DNA of 64,000 nucleotides from Bacteroidaceae bacterium (lineage in GTDB: Bacteria; Bacteroidota; Bacteroidia; Bacteroidales; Bacteroidaceae), in contig JAFROT010000022.1 of assembly GCA_017429525.1 (NCBI GenBank), positions 1 through 64,000 on the forward strand. The letters are read 5' to 3'. A model generated the notes under the pieces. It searched no databases and was not told the DNA's origin. It was given only the letters and a program-made list of their open reading frames with translations. This document shows positions 15,888-24,102 of the stretch, piece after piece (the first letter of the stretch is position 1; the number at the start of each line of letters is the position of its first letter). Position numbers and translations under genes: made by a program.

Positions 15888-18569
15888 TTATTTGACCAGG
15901 ACCTTACGGAATGTGCCATCGGCTTGGCGCACGATTCGCAGGCCTCGTGACAGATGGCTGGCATCCAGGCGACGGCCCGTGAGGTCGTAGGCTTCGTTCT
16001 GGTTAGCGCTTTCGTTTCCGTTATTGTTGACGTCTGTGATTCCGTCTGTCGGGTCGGCGGCGAAGTGATCCATGAGCACTTTCATCCAGAAGCCACCGAT
16101 GACGGAGCGCGCACGGAAACCGACAGCCGTAGGCGAGTCGGTGTAGTACCAGTCGCTCAGCGGCCAGCGCGTGGTCGCTTCATTGGCCCAACGGTAGACG
16201 AAGTTGGAGAACTGCTGGAAGACGGCTGAGGTGTTGGCCATCGAGGCCGTCCACATGATCCAGTCGCTCTTGGTGTAGGAGCGTCGGCTGTCGAGCGGCA
16301 GACCATACTTGTTCTGACGGCCGAGGTAGTAGGCGATTTCCTTGTCGGCGACGCCCGGGAAGAGGTTGAGGCCCCACATCTTGTCCCAGACGAGATTGTA
16401 CTTCTGGCTCCAGCTGCCTTCACGGTCGAAGGCCAGGCGGTAGTGGCTGCCATCGTCGGCATCCTCCATCCATTGGGCAGCCATGGTGCGAGCCGTCTCC
16501 ATGTATTGCTCGTAAACGCTGTTGAGGCCTTTCATCTTGGCCATCTCGGCGTAGGCTGCCACGCCCATGATTGCTTTGATGGACAGGTTGGCGTTATGTG
16601 CCCAGTGCCCCGCGAAGTCGTCCGTGCAGAGCTGCTCGGCAGGGTCTTGGCCATAGCGCACCAGATAGCGGACCCAAAGCGTGCAGATGTTCCAGTAGGT
16701 GTCAATCCAGTCGGTGTTGCCGTCGATCTTGCAGATCATGGCTGCCAGCGTCAGCATGTTGCCGGATTCCTCAAGGGGCATGTCGCCGCCATAGACCTGA
16801 CCGTTGGCATGAGGATAGGTGCCGAGGTCGTGGGCGGCAAACAGCTTGTTCCAACGGCCCGTGCGGCTGTACTCGAAGATGCTGGTCATCATGCCCTTCT
16901 GCAGGTCGGTGTTGTACATCAGGAAGAGCGGTGCCGAGGGATAAGTGAGGTCGACCGTGTTCACGCAGCCATTGGAGTTGTTCTCCTTGGAGAAGAAGAG
17001 CAGGCGCCCGTCGCTGTCCTGGAAGAGCTTGTGTGCGGCCAGCACGTGGCGGTAGGTGCCGGAGAGCAGCTCGGCATACTGGCGGTTGGCCGAGGCGAGG
17101 CCGTCGTCGTAGATGGTCTGGTCCTGCTGGCGTGCGCGTTGCATATGGCTGTCGTAGTTGTCGCGGAACTCCTCGAACGCCTGTGTGATGGTCTTGCCGT
17201 CGCGCGCCCAGTAGCCTTTGTAGTCCTTGCCAAAATAACGGATGTCCAGCACCTCGTCATAGCCTATCATCATGTAGCTGTCGGCAGTCTCTACGCGGCC
17301 GAAGTCGTGGCAGTAGGCCAGGGTCGTGAGGTTGGCCGGCGCCTGGTTGGTGATCTTGTCGGCGCATGCAGGCAGGGCCCCAGTGGTGGTGAAGGTGCTC
17401 TCCATCGTGGCTGTTGACGCAAAGCTGACGGTGCCATTGACGTCGGGGATGTAAAGGTAGCCCCAGTCGATGCTGATCAGGTCGCCCACGCGTCCCAGCA
17501 GGTTCTGTGCCGTAGAGCCAGCCTTCAAGTAGTTGATCCCATTCACGTTGATGCGCTCTATGTCGACGGGCTGATAGGGCTCGTTGACCGTGAGGATAGG
17601 CGTCGTGGCCAGGTAGAATTGTACGTCGTGGGCATTGCCGTCGGTGGCTCGCACCTGATAGGAGATGTAGTTGATGGGCGTGGAGATGAGATCGAGGTCG
17701 TCGATGATCATGGGCGCCGTGAATACCAAGTCGAGTTCCACGGGGCCGCAGGTGAAGGTGTAATAGGTAGAGGTGGCCATGACGCTGACGCTCTTCTGTG
17801 CGGCTGTCTCGACGCCGACAGGTGCCACAAAGGTGTTCTCGAACAGGCCGAAGTCGATGTAAGCACCGCCTGAGGTGTTGTGACAGTGGGCGGCAATGAT
17901 GTTTTCGCCCACGTGCAACTGACGTTTCTCCTCGGCCGTGATCTGGTGGAGCTCGCCCTGCAGCCAGGTCTCGCCTGTCGAGATGACACGAGTGCCGTTG
18001 ACAAAGAGTTCGAAGACGTCATCGTGCGAGAACTGGATCCACAAGTCCTTCTCGAGGTCGGCCTCGGTGAGGTTGACCGTTCGGCGGACGTAGATGTCGG
18101 AGTTAGTGGCCGTCCATGCGTTGCGCACGTTGGGGTATTCGCCCTTTGTGCCCCATGCTGCCTGTTGGGTGGTCCATCCGCTGTCGTCGAATGAGGCTTG
18201 TGCCCAGGACGTTCCCGCCTGACGGTCGTAGCTGACGCGTCCCTGCCAGGCCTCCTCGCCTGACATCGGTGCGATGGCGGTGAGCAGCGTCCCCTTGCCC
18301 GTACCCATGAAGCGATAGGCTTTGCCATCCACGCGGAGGAGGCCGTCGATGGGCTTCTCGATATCAGACCAGTGGCGCGTAGTCCCGTCCGTCAGTCGGT
18401 CATAAGGCGACCAGAAGGAGATGTACGGGTCGTTGGTGATCAACGGAACGGAAGGCAGACGGAGCCGGCTCGTCTTGTAAGGTGTGAAGTAGTCTGCGGA
18501 AGCCGCAGCGGTGAGGGTTGCTGTGATACAGCAACATACACAACAGAGGGTGCGGAAAAGTTTTTTCAT
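15888..18569 (-). CDS. DUF4965/glutaminase-A-like protein with inserted sandwich domain and T9SS-like tail
   Basis: An 893-residue exported protein. Domain order as in fungal glutaminase A relatives: DUF4964 (about 30-85, PSVPLITNDPYISFWSPYDRLTDG), DUF5127 (about 240-470), DUF4965 (about 480-660, KENNSNGCVNTVDLTYP) and a DUF1793 barrel (about 640-840, GQVYGGDMPLEESGNML, DFAGHWAHNANLS). A galactose-binding-like sandwich (about 120-240) is inserted after DUF4964. The C-terminus has a short Asn-rich linker and the tail YDLTGRRLDAS. Neither substrate nor reaction is settled for bacterial members; the six-hairpin fold and its company suggest a glycan- or glycoprotein-acting hydrolase. The gene starts 20 bp after the CotH-type gene (18590-22171) and is almost certainly cotranscribed. 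Its paralog at 43254 is anchored as a lipoprotein instead. Confidence 0.82.
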   Translation of the reverse strand: MKKLFRTLCCVCCCITATLTAAASADYFTPYKTSRLRLPSVPLITNDPYISFWSPYDRLTDGTTRHWSDIEKPIDGLLRVDGKAYRFMGTGKGTLLTAIAPMSGEEAWQGRVSYDRQAGTSWAQASFDDSGWTTQQAAWGTKGEYPNVRNAWTATNSDIYVRRTVNLTEADLEKDLWIQFSHDDVFELFVNGTRVISTGETWLQGELHQITAEEKRQLHVGENIIAAHCHNTSGGAYIDFGLFENTFVAPVGVETAAQKSVSVMATSTYYTFTCGPVELDLVFTAPMIIDDLDLISTPINYISYQVRATDGNAHDVQFYLATTPILTVNEPYQPVDIERINVNGINYLKAGSTAQNLLGRVGDLISIDWGYLYIPDVNGTVSFASTATMESTFTTTGALPACADKITNQAPANLTTLAYCHDFGRVETADSYMMIGYDEVLDIRYFGKDYKGYWARDGKTITQAFEEFRDNYDSHMQRARQQDQTIYDDGLASANRQYAELLSGTYRHVLAAHKLFQDSDGRLLFFSKENNSNGCVNTVDLTYPSAPLFLMYNTDLQKGMMTSIFEYSRTGRWNKLFAAHDLGTYPHANGQVYGGDMPLEESGNMLTLAAMICKIDGNTDWIDTYWNICTLWVRYLVRYGQDPAEQLCTDDFAGHWAHNANLSIKAIMGVAAYAEMAKMKGLNSVYEQYMETARTMAAQWMEDADDGSHYRLAFDREGSWSQKYNLVWDKMWGLNLFPGVADKEIAYYLGRQNKYGLPLDSRRSYTKSDWIMWTASMANTSAVFQQFSNFVYRWANEATTRWPLSDWYYTDSPTAVGFRARSVIGGFWMKVLMDHFAADPTDGITDVNNNGNESANQNEAYDLTGRRLDASHLSRGLRIVRQADGTFRKVLVK

Positions 18570-18589
18570 ACGTTGTTAGTATTTTGTTA

Positions 18590-21500
18590 TCAGATTTTCA
18601 GTTTAAGCGTTGCGCTGCGTCCGTGGTCGTCGACGATGCGGGCTACATAGAGTCCGGCGGGTAGGGCAGGGCATGAGGCTACGGCACGCGCGCCGCTGAA
18701 GCGGAGATCTGCCTCGTGGACACAGCGACCATCGGTGGCGAAGAGCTGGAGGCGTGCGGTGCGGGCTGTCGCCGAAGTGGCAATGAGGTCGCGGCCGATG
18801 CGTTCGAGCTTGAGGTCAGCTATCAGCGTAGCGGGTTCATCGTCGATACCCAGCGCCTTCTGGTTGACGGCGGTGAGGTAGCTGCTACGCAGGTTGGCGG
18901 TGCCGATGGTGGGAATATTGGTGACAGCCGTCTCGTCGGCTCCGTCGGGGAAACGGGCGACGGTCTCGCGACCCGTATGGGGCGGGTAGTAGAGGATGTC
19001 TTGCCACGAGTCGTCGGCTGCCGTGATGATGACATGGCCGCCCTCGGCCGCAAGCTTGAACGGAGCATGGAGGGCTCGGCTACCCTCGTCCTTGTCGCAC
19101 CAGATGACGGCATAGCCATGGGCGGGGATTATCGTGGAGATGCCCTCCGAGAGGGCTGCAATCTGATACTTGTGAGGGTCGGACAGGTCATCGCTTAGGA
19201 AAGCTCCTGCGAGATCGAACTCACGGTCGAGCGTGTTGTAGATCTCAATCCAGTCGTTGCGCTTATAGTTGTCGTTGGCATAGATAGCATTGGCCGCGCT
19301 AATCTCATTGATGCGTGCCTCCGGGTAGCCCTTTGCGCGTTCTCCTGCCGTGATACGCCTGAAGGAGGCTATGAGGTTGAGCGACTTGCCACTGGGCAAG
19401 GCCATGCGGGCATTGGTGCTGAGGAAACGTGCCGTATTATCAGCTTCGCGCCAGCCCATGAACTTATAACCGCCTAAGGCCTCGGCACGGAGCGTGGCAG
19501 GTGGGAACAGTTGACCGTCGTACTCGGCGTAGGGCACACGGACGTCGTTCACATAGATGTTGCCTGCGCCCGCCGGCTCTATGGAGAGCTGTACCTGCTG
19601 CTCTGTCACGTCGGCGAGATGGAAACGCTCGTAGTCCTTCATCTGTTGGACGAAGGCTTCGGCGCGCCCTTTCAGTTTCTCGCAGATCTCGTTGAGCGAA
19701 CCGTCGGGACTGGCCCCCTCCCATGCCATCGTGGCGCGTACGCGATTGCCAAGCTCCTCGCAGATGGCTGCTGCACGTGTGGGCTCGAACACGCTCCCCA
19801 TCATGCAGAAGGTGTCGATGAACCGACGGCGGAAGTCGGCGTTCTCCAGCAAGTTGAGAAAGAACGTGCAGAACTTGATCTCGCCATAGCGGCGTTCGCC
19901 TGTATCATAGATATAGTCGTAGCGGTGCCATTGCATGCCGTCGACCCACCGGAAGGCATTGCCGTTGATGGCTATCTCGCCCTCTTCGTCAGTGGCTCGC
20001 CCATCGGTGCCGAACGCTGCATCAAGATCAAAGAACGTAATGCGGAAGCGCCCGCCATCGCGGTTGCGGTAGGCTTTGAGGTTGTTGTCGGGCCAGTCCC
20101 AAGAGCCGAGGAAGAGCTCAGCAGCCATATAGTTGATGAATTCGTCAATATCTACGAGCTGACATATCTCGGCATAGCTGTCGGCATTGGATGCCGTGGC
20201 CGAGAGGTCGTAGAGATGCAGCAGCGCATCGGGACGTCCGATCATCATGAAGGCTCCTGAGTCGGGACTCTGCTCGTAGATCTCGATGTCGTTCTTGGTA
20301 ATGGCCCAATTGGCATAGGCGAAGTCCTTGTTGTTGGGCTCGCGCACGTTGATGAGGCCCATGTACTGCCCGTTGATGTAGTGGACGGCAGGCTGGTAGG
20401 ACATCACGTCGAGATCGATGCCCGAGCGCTGGATAATCTCGTGGAGGGCAGCGTCCTTGATGCGGCAGTAGGAGTCGTTACCGCCACGGCGTACTTGAAG
20501 CGTCTTGTTGCGAATGTATGGCTTGGCATCGAAGAAGGCATACGGCATGGTGTTCTGCCCCTCGTAGACGCGGTCGGCCTTGAGCTTGAACGATTTGGGA
20601 TGGCCCGAGCGCGTCCAACCGCCAGAGATAGCGAAATCGACATCCTGGTTAATGACCATCGTGCCTGTCTCGGGCAGAATGTATTGGAAGTTGACAGGGC
20701 GATCCCAGTTCATGTTCCAGTTGGCGGGCGTGGACTGGCCGTTGCCCGTTCGTCCGTTCGTGCCTCTCGTGTAGACGCCGATCATGTCGTCGTAGAGGTA
20801 CTCGTTGGGCGTGCTGATGGCGATGATGGGCAGCGTGTGCGCGTGGTCGCGTTTAATATAGGTACGCGTGACGACCGCGCTGGGCAACTGCCCCTCCGCG
20901 TAACAGCGGAAGCGAAGGGTCGTCGAGGATGTGATGGTGATGAGCCCGTTGGTCAAGGTCTGCCCATGGGAGGCGGTGGGCGTAGTACCGTCGAAGGTGT
21001 AGCGCACGACCGCTCCTTGGGGCGTTTTGACGTGAACGCGCATCTGACTGTCAAACACTTGTCCGTCCTCGATGACGACGGGCGCTTCTGCACGCAGCTT
21101 GGCGTAGTGCGTGCCGGCATTGGAAGCGAGGGGTGTAGGCGAATCAGTCCAGCTCCAATCGTCGCCGTCATCGCGAGTGCGGGCATAGGCTGTACGGCTG
21201 ATGGCTTCGGGGTAGGCTTGACTGAAGATGACTGCGCCCGATTGGTTCTCGAGCGAGAGCGTGCCGCCCTCGCAGTCAAGCTTGAAGGGTGCCTGCACGG
21301 GACGGATGTCATTGCTGCCCATCCATAGCTGCAGATAACTGTGCGGGCTGATGCTGCCAATGGCGTCGGGCAGTTGCCAACGATGGCCTTCGTGGTCGGA
21401 AAGGACGCAGCCGCCCAGCGTGAGCGTTCGGTCAGTGCGATTGTACAGCTCGACCCAGCTGTCGAAGTTATAGGCGGGGCTCAACTGCAAGTCTACGTTG

Positions 21501-22171
21501 GCCGCCACCAGCTCATTGGCGCAGAGGTCATCGGGAGCGGGCTCGTTGATTTCGTCAAGCCGTTCTAATTTGATCTGGTCGAAGATGAGCCAGTTGTCGG
21601 TGTGGAAACCCTCTTCGGTGTTGTAGATGCTCAGTCGTAGGCGACCGTCGGTGACGTCCACTTCCAGCTCATTGGGATAGGCTCCGGTGTTGAAGGCCAT
21701 TTCGGCCGTCTCCATAGAGTTAGCGAACCACAAGTCCGTGCCTTCAGGGCGATAGCTGCGGCCAGGCTCGTGGTCGAACGCAAACGTATATTCGCTCAAC
21801 ACTTCGCATCGCTTGCCGTTGGCTTCGATGAAGGCGGTATGCTCTTCAGTGCCATCGACATATGCCTGGTAAGCCCATTCGTGGCGACGGAAGCGGAAGA
21901 GAGCTTGCACGCTAAAGCGGTAGTGACCGTTGGGAAGTTCAAGCTCGCGCGAGGCGTTCATCCACCCCCACCACATCTCTATGCAGCCGTAGCTGATGGC
22001 GCCGAACGAACGCGCTTCGCCAGTGAGTGTCCAGTCGCTCTTGTCCTGCGACGTGAACGAGGGATTGCTGAAGTAGTCCGAAGTGACGTCAATCCAACGG
22101 CTGGCTGCCCGCATCGGATGGAGTGCGGCAACAAGTGTGATAATGAGACCGATGAATCGTAATCTATTCAT
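18590..22171 (-). CDS. Secreted CotH-kinase family protein with lamin-tail domains and T9SS tail
   Basis: A 1193-residue exported protein: signal peptide (1-22), a sandwich module resembling those of the 2283 product (25-205), a lamin-tail domain (about 215-350), a chitobiase-type C-terminal-like strand segment (YTFDGTTPTASHG, about 390), a CotH kinase domain (about 450-810) and a repeat-like segment (FMGWREADN, about 920). A second lamin-tail domain (about 965-1110) and a longer classical T9SS type A domain (about 1120-1193) follow. CotH is an atypical protein kinase; here QVRRGGNDS, YINGQYMGLINVREPNNK and FFDLDAAFG carry the expected nucleotide- and metal-binding positions. CotH plus lamin-tail proteins are frequent in Bacteroidota polysaccharide loci, but their target is unknown. 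First gene of an operon with 15888-18569; a promoter box lies at 22221-22228. Confidence 0.85.
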   Translation of the reverse strand: MNRLRFIGLIITLVAALHPMRAASRWIDVTSDYFSNPSFTSQDKSDWTLTGEARSFGAISYGCIEMWWGWMNASRELELPNGHYRFSVQALFRFRRHEWAYQAYVDGTEEHTAFIEANGKRCEVLSEYTFAFDHEPGRSYRPEGTDLWFANSMETAEMAFNTGAYPNELEVDVTDGRLRLSIYNTEEGFHTDNWLIFDQIKLERLDEINEPAPDDLCANELVAANVDLQLSPAYNFDSWVELYNRTDRTLTLGGCVLSDHEGHRWQLPDAIGSISPHSYLQLWMGSNDIRPVQAPFKLDCEGGTLSLENQSGAVIFSQAYPEAISRTAYARTRDDGDDWSWTDSPTPLASNAGTHYAKLRAEAPVVIEDGQVFDSQMRVHVKTPQGAVVRYTFDGTTPTASHGQTLTNGLITITSSTTLRFRCYAEGQLPSAVVTRTYIKRDHAHTLPIIAISTPNEYLYDDMIGVYTRGTNGRTGNGQSTPANWNMNWDRPVNFQYILPETGTMVINQDVDFAISGGWTRSGHPKSFKLKADRVYEGQNTMPYAFFDAKPYIRNKTLQVRRGGNDSYCRIKDAALHEIIQRSGIDLDVMSYQPAVHYINGQYMGLINVREPNNKDFAYANWAITKNDIEIYEQSPDSGAFMMIGRPDALLHLYDLSATASNADSYAEICQLVDIDEFINYMAAELFLGSWDWPDNNLKAYRNRDGGRFRITFFDLDAAFGTDGRATDEEGEIAINGNAFRWVDGMQWHRYDYIYDTGERRYGEIKFCTFFLNLLENADFRRRFIDTFCMMGSVFEPTRAAAICEELGNRVRATMAWEGASPDGSLNEICEKLKGRAEAFVQQMKDYERFHLADVTEQQVQLSIEPAGAGNIYVNDVRVPYAEYDGQLFPPATLRAEALGGYKFMGWREADNTARFLSTNARMALPSGKSLNLIASFRRITAGERAKGYPEARINEISAANAIYANDNYKRNDWIEIYNTLDREFDLAGAFLSDDLSDPHKYQIAALSEGISTIIPAHGYAVIWCDKDEGSRALHAPFKLAAEGGHVIITAADDSWQDILYYPPHTGRETVARFPDGADETAVTNIPTIGTANLRSSYLTAVNQKALGIDDEPATLIADLKLERIGRDLIATSATARTARLQLFATDGRCVHEADLRFSGARAVASCPALPAGLYVARIVDDHGRSATLKLKI

Positions 22172-22220
22172 GAGTTGTTCTGTTTACAAGTGGATTCTAC
22201 CTAAGCTTGGGGAACTGGTG

Positions 22221-22228
22221 CAAAGGTA
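22221..22228 (-). promoter_or_regulatory. -7 promoter box for the CotH/DUF4965 operon
   Basis: Read on the minus strand this is TACCTTTG, followed by CACCAG, 50 bp upstream of the CotH gene start. Confidence 0.78.
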
Positions 22229-22446
22229 CGGCTTTCGGCGTGAATAGCCAAACTCTGAGGTCTCAAAACGCGCCAAAGATTGACCACGATTGCAGATTGA
22301 AAAGATTTTCGCGTCGCTTTGAACAATTTTTGCGGATTTTTGCAGGTTTGATCTTATAGAGAGCCTGGAACTTCTATATGCCCGAGATTTTATAGATATT
22401 CTCGATACTCTAGAACTTCGAGATTTTCTGGAATTGAATAAAATAA
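22229..22446. other. Intergenic stretch without a gene
   Basis: AT-rich spacer between the GH43 gene and the CotH operon, both on the minus strand. It includes irregular GAGATTTT/GATATTCTCGATACTC short-period repeats at about 22385-22435. No coding frame is convincing. Confidence 0.6.
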
Positions 22447-22476
22447 GGAGAGGCGACACTCCCGTGCAGCCTCTCC
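22447..22476 (-). terminator. Terminator after the GH43 gene
   Basis: GGAGAGGC (22447-22454) pairs with GCCTCTCC (22469-22476). On the minus strand the stem is followed by TTATTTTATT. Confidence 0.85.
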
Positions 22477-22537
22477 CTGATGGAAACTAAAAATACATTT
22501 TTGTATGAGAAACGTTTACTTGTGCCATAGGGTAAGA

Positions 22538-23782
22538 TTAGGGTTTGCGCATGATTTTCTGGCTCGTCTGGCCTTTCTTGCCTTTGATGTTGACAATGTA
22601 CATGCCTTCGGGGACGTCATTCACCTTGACGTAAACCTGCTGCTGGGCCTTGCCTTTCTTCACCACTTTCCCATGAAGGTCAACCAACTGCCAGCGGAAA
22701 GGCAGGCGGTCGGACGTCGAACTGATGACGAAGCTGTCGCGCACGGAACGTGGTCGCACTACGAAACCCTCTGCCTCCTCGGGAAGCTCGTCTACGGAGG
22801 CTGCCTCGCCGAAGAGCGGAGCGTCGGCCGTCACTGAGGGGATGCGGTGGGAGATGGTAGGCCATCCTGTGGCATCCCAGATGATACGGTCCATGTAGAC
22901 TTTTCGCCCGGCATCGGGGTCGCTGGCGTCGAAGCCGTGGTAGAAGATCCAATCCTGGCCCGCGTCGTCTTGTACAATTTCAGAGCAGTGACCAGGGCCT
23001 ACGACGCGTGTGCTCTTCCCCAGCAGCTGGACGAAATGGTTGTCCAGTGCTCGCTGTCCGGTCTTGTCGACGTAGGGGCCAAACAGGTCCTTCGAGCGGG
23101 CTACGACGAGGCGATAGGTGCTGTTGATGCCTTCGCAGCAAGTTCCTGCCGAACCGATGAGATAGTAGTAGCCATCATGCTTGTGGATATAAGTCGCTTC
23201 GGTATAGGTGCCGGCTATCTGCTGTTTCTCGGCACCGGGCTTCACGCTCAGACCATCGTCGGAGAGTTCGATGCCATAGATGCCTCTGAAACTGCCCCAG
23301 AAGAGATATTTGCGACCATCCTCTTCCTCGATGAAGAAGGGGTCGATGCTGTTCTGAACGCCTATTTCGTTGCTGATGAACAGCTTGCCTTTGTCGACAA
23401 ATGGACCACGCGGCGAACGAGCTACGGCAACACCAATTCCACATTCCCACTCGCCTCCCCATGTGCTCTTGGAATAGTAAAGCACATAGTAATCACCTAT
23501 CTTGTTGATGTCGGGAGCCCAGATACCCCCGCCAGGCACCATCTGTGGGCGGGAGGCTTCGGTAAAGCAAGTCCCTAAGTACGACCATTTGATCAAGTTG
23601 CGTGATGCGTAGATGGGCACGTTGCGTATGTCCTCAGTTGCATAGAGGTAGAACATATTATCTACGCGAATGATCGTAGGGTCGGGCAGGCTGCGGTTGA
23701 TGACGGGGTTGGAGTACTGGGTCTGAGCGTACCCTCCCACGGAGAGCAGAGCCAGCGCCAAGGTCATGATGGTCGTCTTCAT
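22538..23782 (-). CDS. GH43 family glycoside hydrolase (arabinanase/arabinofuranosidase-like) with T9SS tail
   Basis: A 414-residue exported enzyme with a five-bladed beta-propeller. The start is the ATG at 23780-23782: it begins a proper signal peptide (MKTTIMTLALALLSVGGYAQ), whereas a longer frame would start upstream of the promoter box at 23870. The three GH43 catalytic positions are in place: base D34 in LPDPT, pKa-tuning D147 in SIDPFF, and acid E195 in TEATY. GH43 enzymes usually cleave alpha-L-arabinofuranosyl or beta-xylosyl links; the pattern (GGIWAPDINKIGDYYVLYYS) is most like the endo-arabinanase/arabinofuranosidase side, but specificity cannot be set from sequence. It ends with a longer classical T9SS-type domain (LVDLHGKVVKKG...GMYIVNIKG). 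It faces away from the hybrid regulator, which probably controls it. Confidence 0.88.
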   Translation of the reverse strand: MKTTIMTLALALLSVGGYAQTQYSNPVINRSLPDPTIIRVDNMFYLYATEDIRNVPIYASRNLIKWSYLGTCFTEASRPQMVPGGGIWAPDINKIGDYYVLYYSKSTWGGEWECGIGVAVARSPRGPFVDKGKLFISNEIGVQNSIDPFFIEEEDGRKYLFWGSFRGIYGIELSDDGLSVKPGAEKQQIAGTYTEATYIHKHDGYYYLIGSAGTCCEGINSTYRLVVARSKDLFGPYVDKTGQRALDNHFVQLLGKSTRVVGPGHCSEIVQDDAGQDWIFYHGFDASDPDAGRKVYMDRIIWDATGWPTISHRIPSVTADAPLFGEAASVDELPEEAEGFVVRPRSVRDSFVISSTSDRLPFRWQLVDLHGKVVKKGKAQQQVYVKVNDVPEGMYIVNIKGKKGQTSQKIMRKP

Positions 23783-23869
23783 GAATGTGTACGTTAGTTC
23801 GTATATGCGTGTGTTAATCCGTTGCCAGTTGCGAGAACGTAGATCATCGCGCTTGGCGGTTTCGCGGTG

Positions 23870-23877
23870 CAAAGGTA
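23870..23877 (-). promoter_or_regulatory. -7 promoter box for the GH43 gene
   Basis: TACCTTTG on the minus strand, 88 bp upstream of the chosen start codon. It lies inside the longer open frame and so argues against the longer start. Confidence 0.8.
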
Positions 23878-23994
23878 CGCTCATCTGCTCACGTAGAAGG
23901 AAAAAAATCAGTCAGAAAAGGAAAAGTTTGCACTAAAAGCACTTTTTCGCTTGTTTTGGCCCCCTTTTATCGCCTTCGATTCGCGGAAAAGAGT

Positions 23995-24002
23995 TATCTT
24001 TG
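23995..24002 (+). promoter_or_regulatory. -7 promoter box for the hybrid regulator
   Basis: TATCTTTG, with TTGTTTTGG about 40 bp upstream as a likely -33 region. The leader of about 95 nt (24010-24102) consists of short-period GATT/AGATTT repeats. Confidence 0.78.
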
Positions 24003-24102
24003 CACGGCTTATAAGTGAAATTAGATAGAGATTTCTGATTCGAGATTTTCGATTCAGAATTAGCGATTAGAAACTCAAGATTTGAAATTTGCAATTACCT
24101 AT

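Noticed and set aside
23783-23884. Longer N-terminus for the GH43 enzyme
   Set aside because: It would begin upstream of the -7 box and put 34 non-signal residues before a normal signal peptide.
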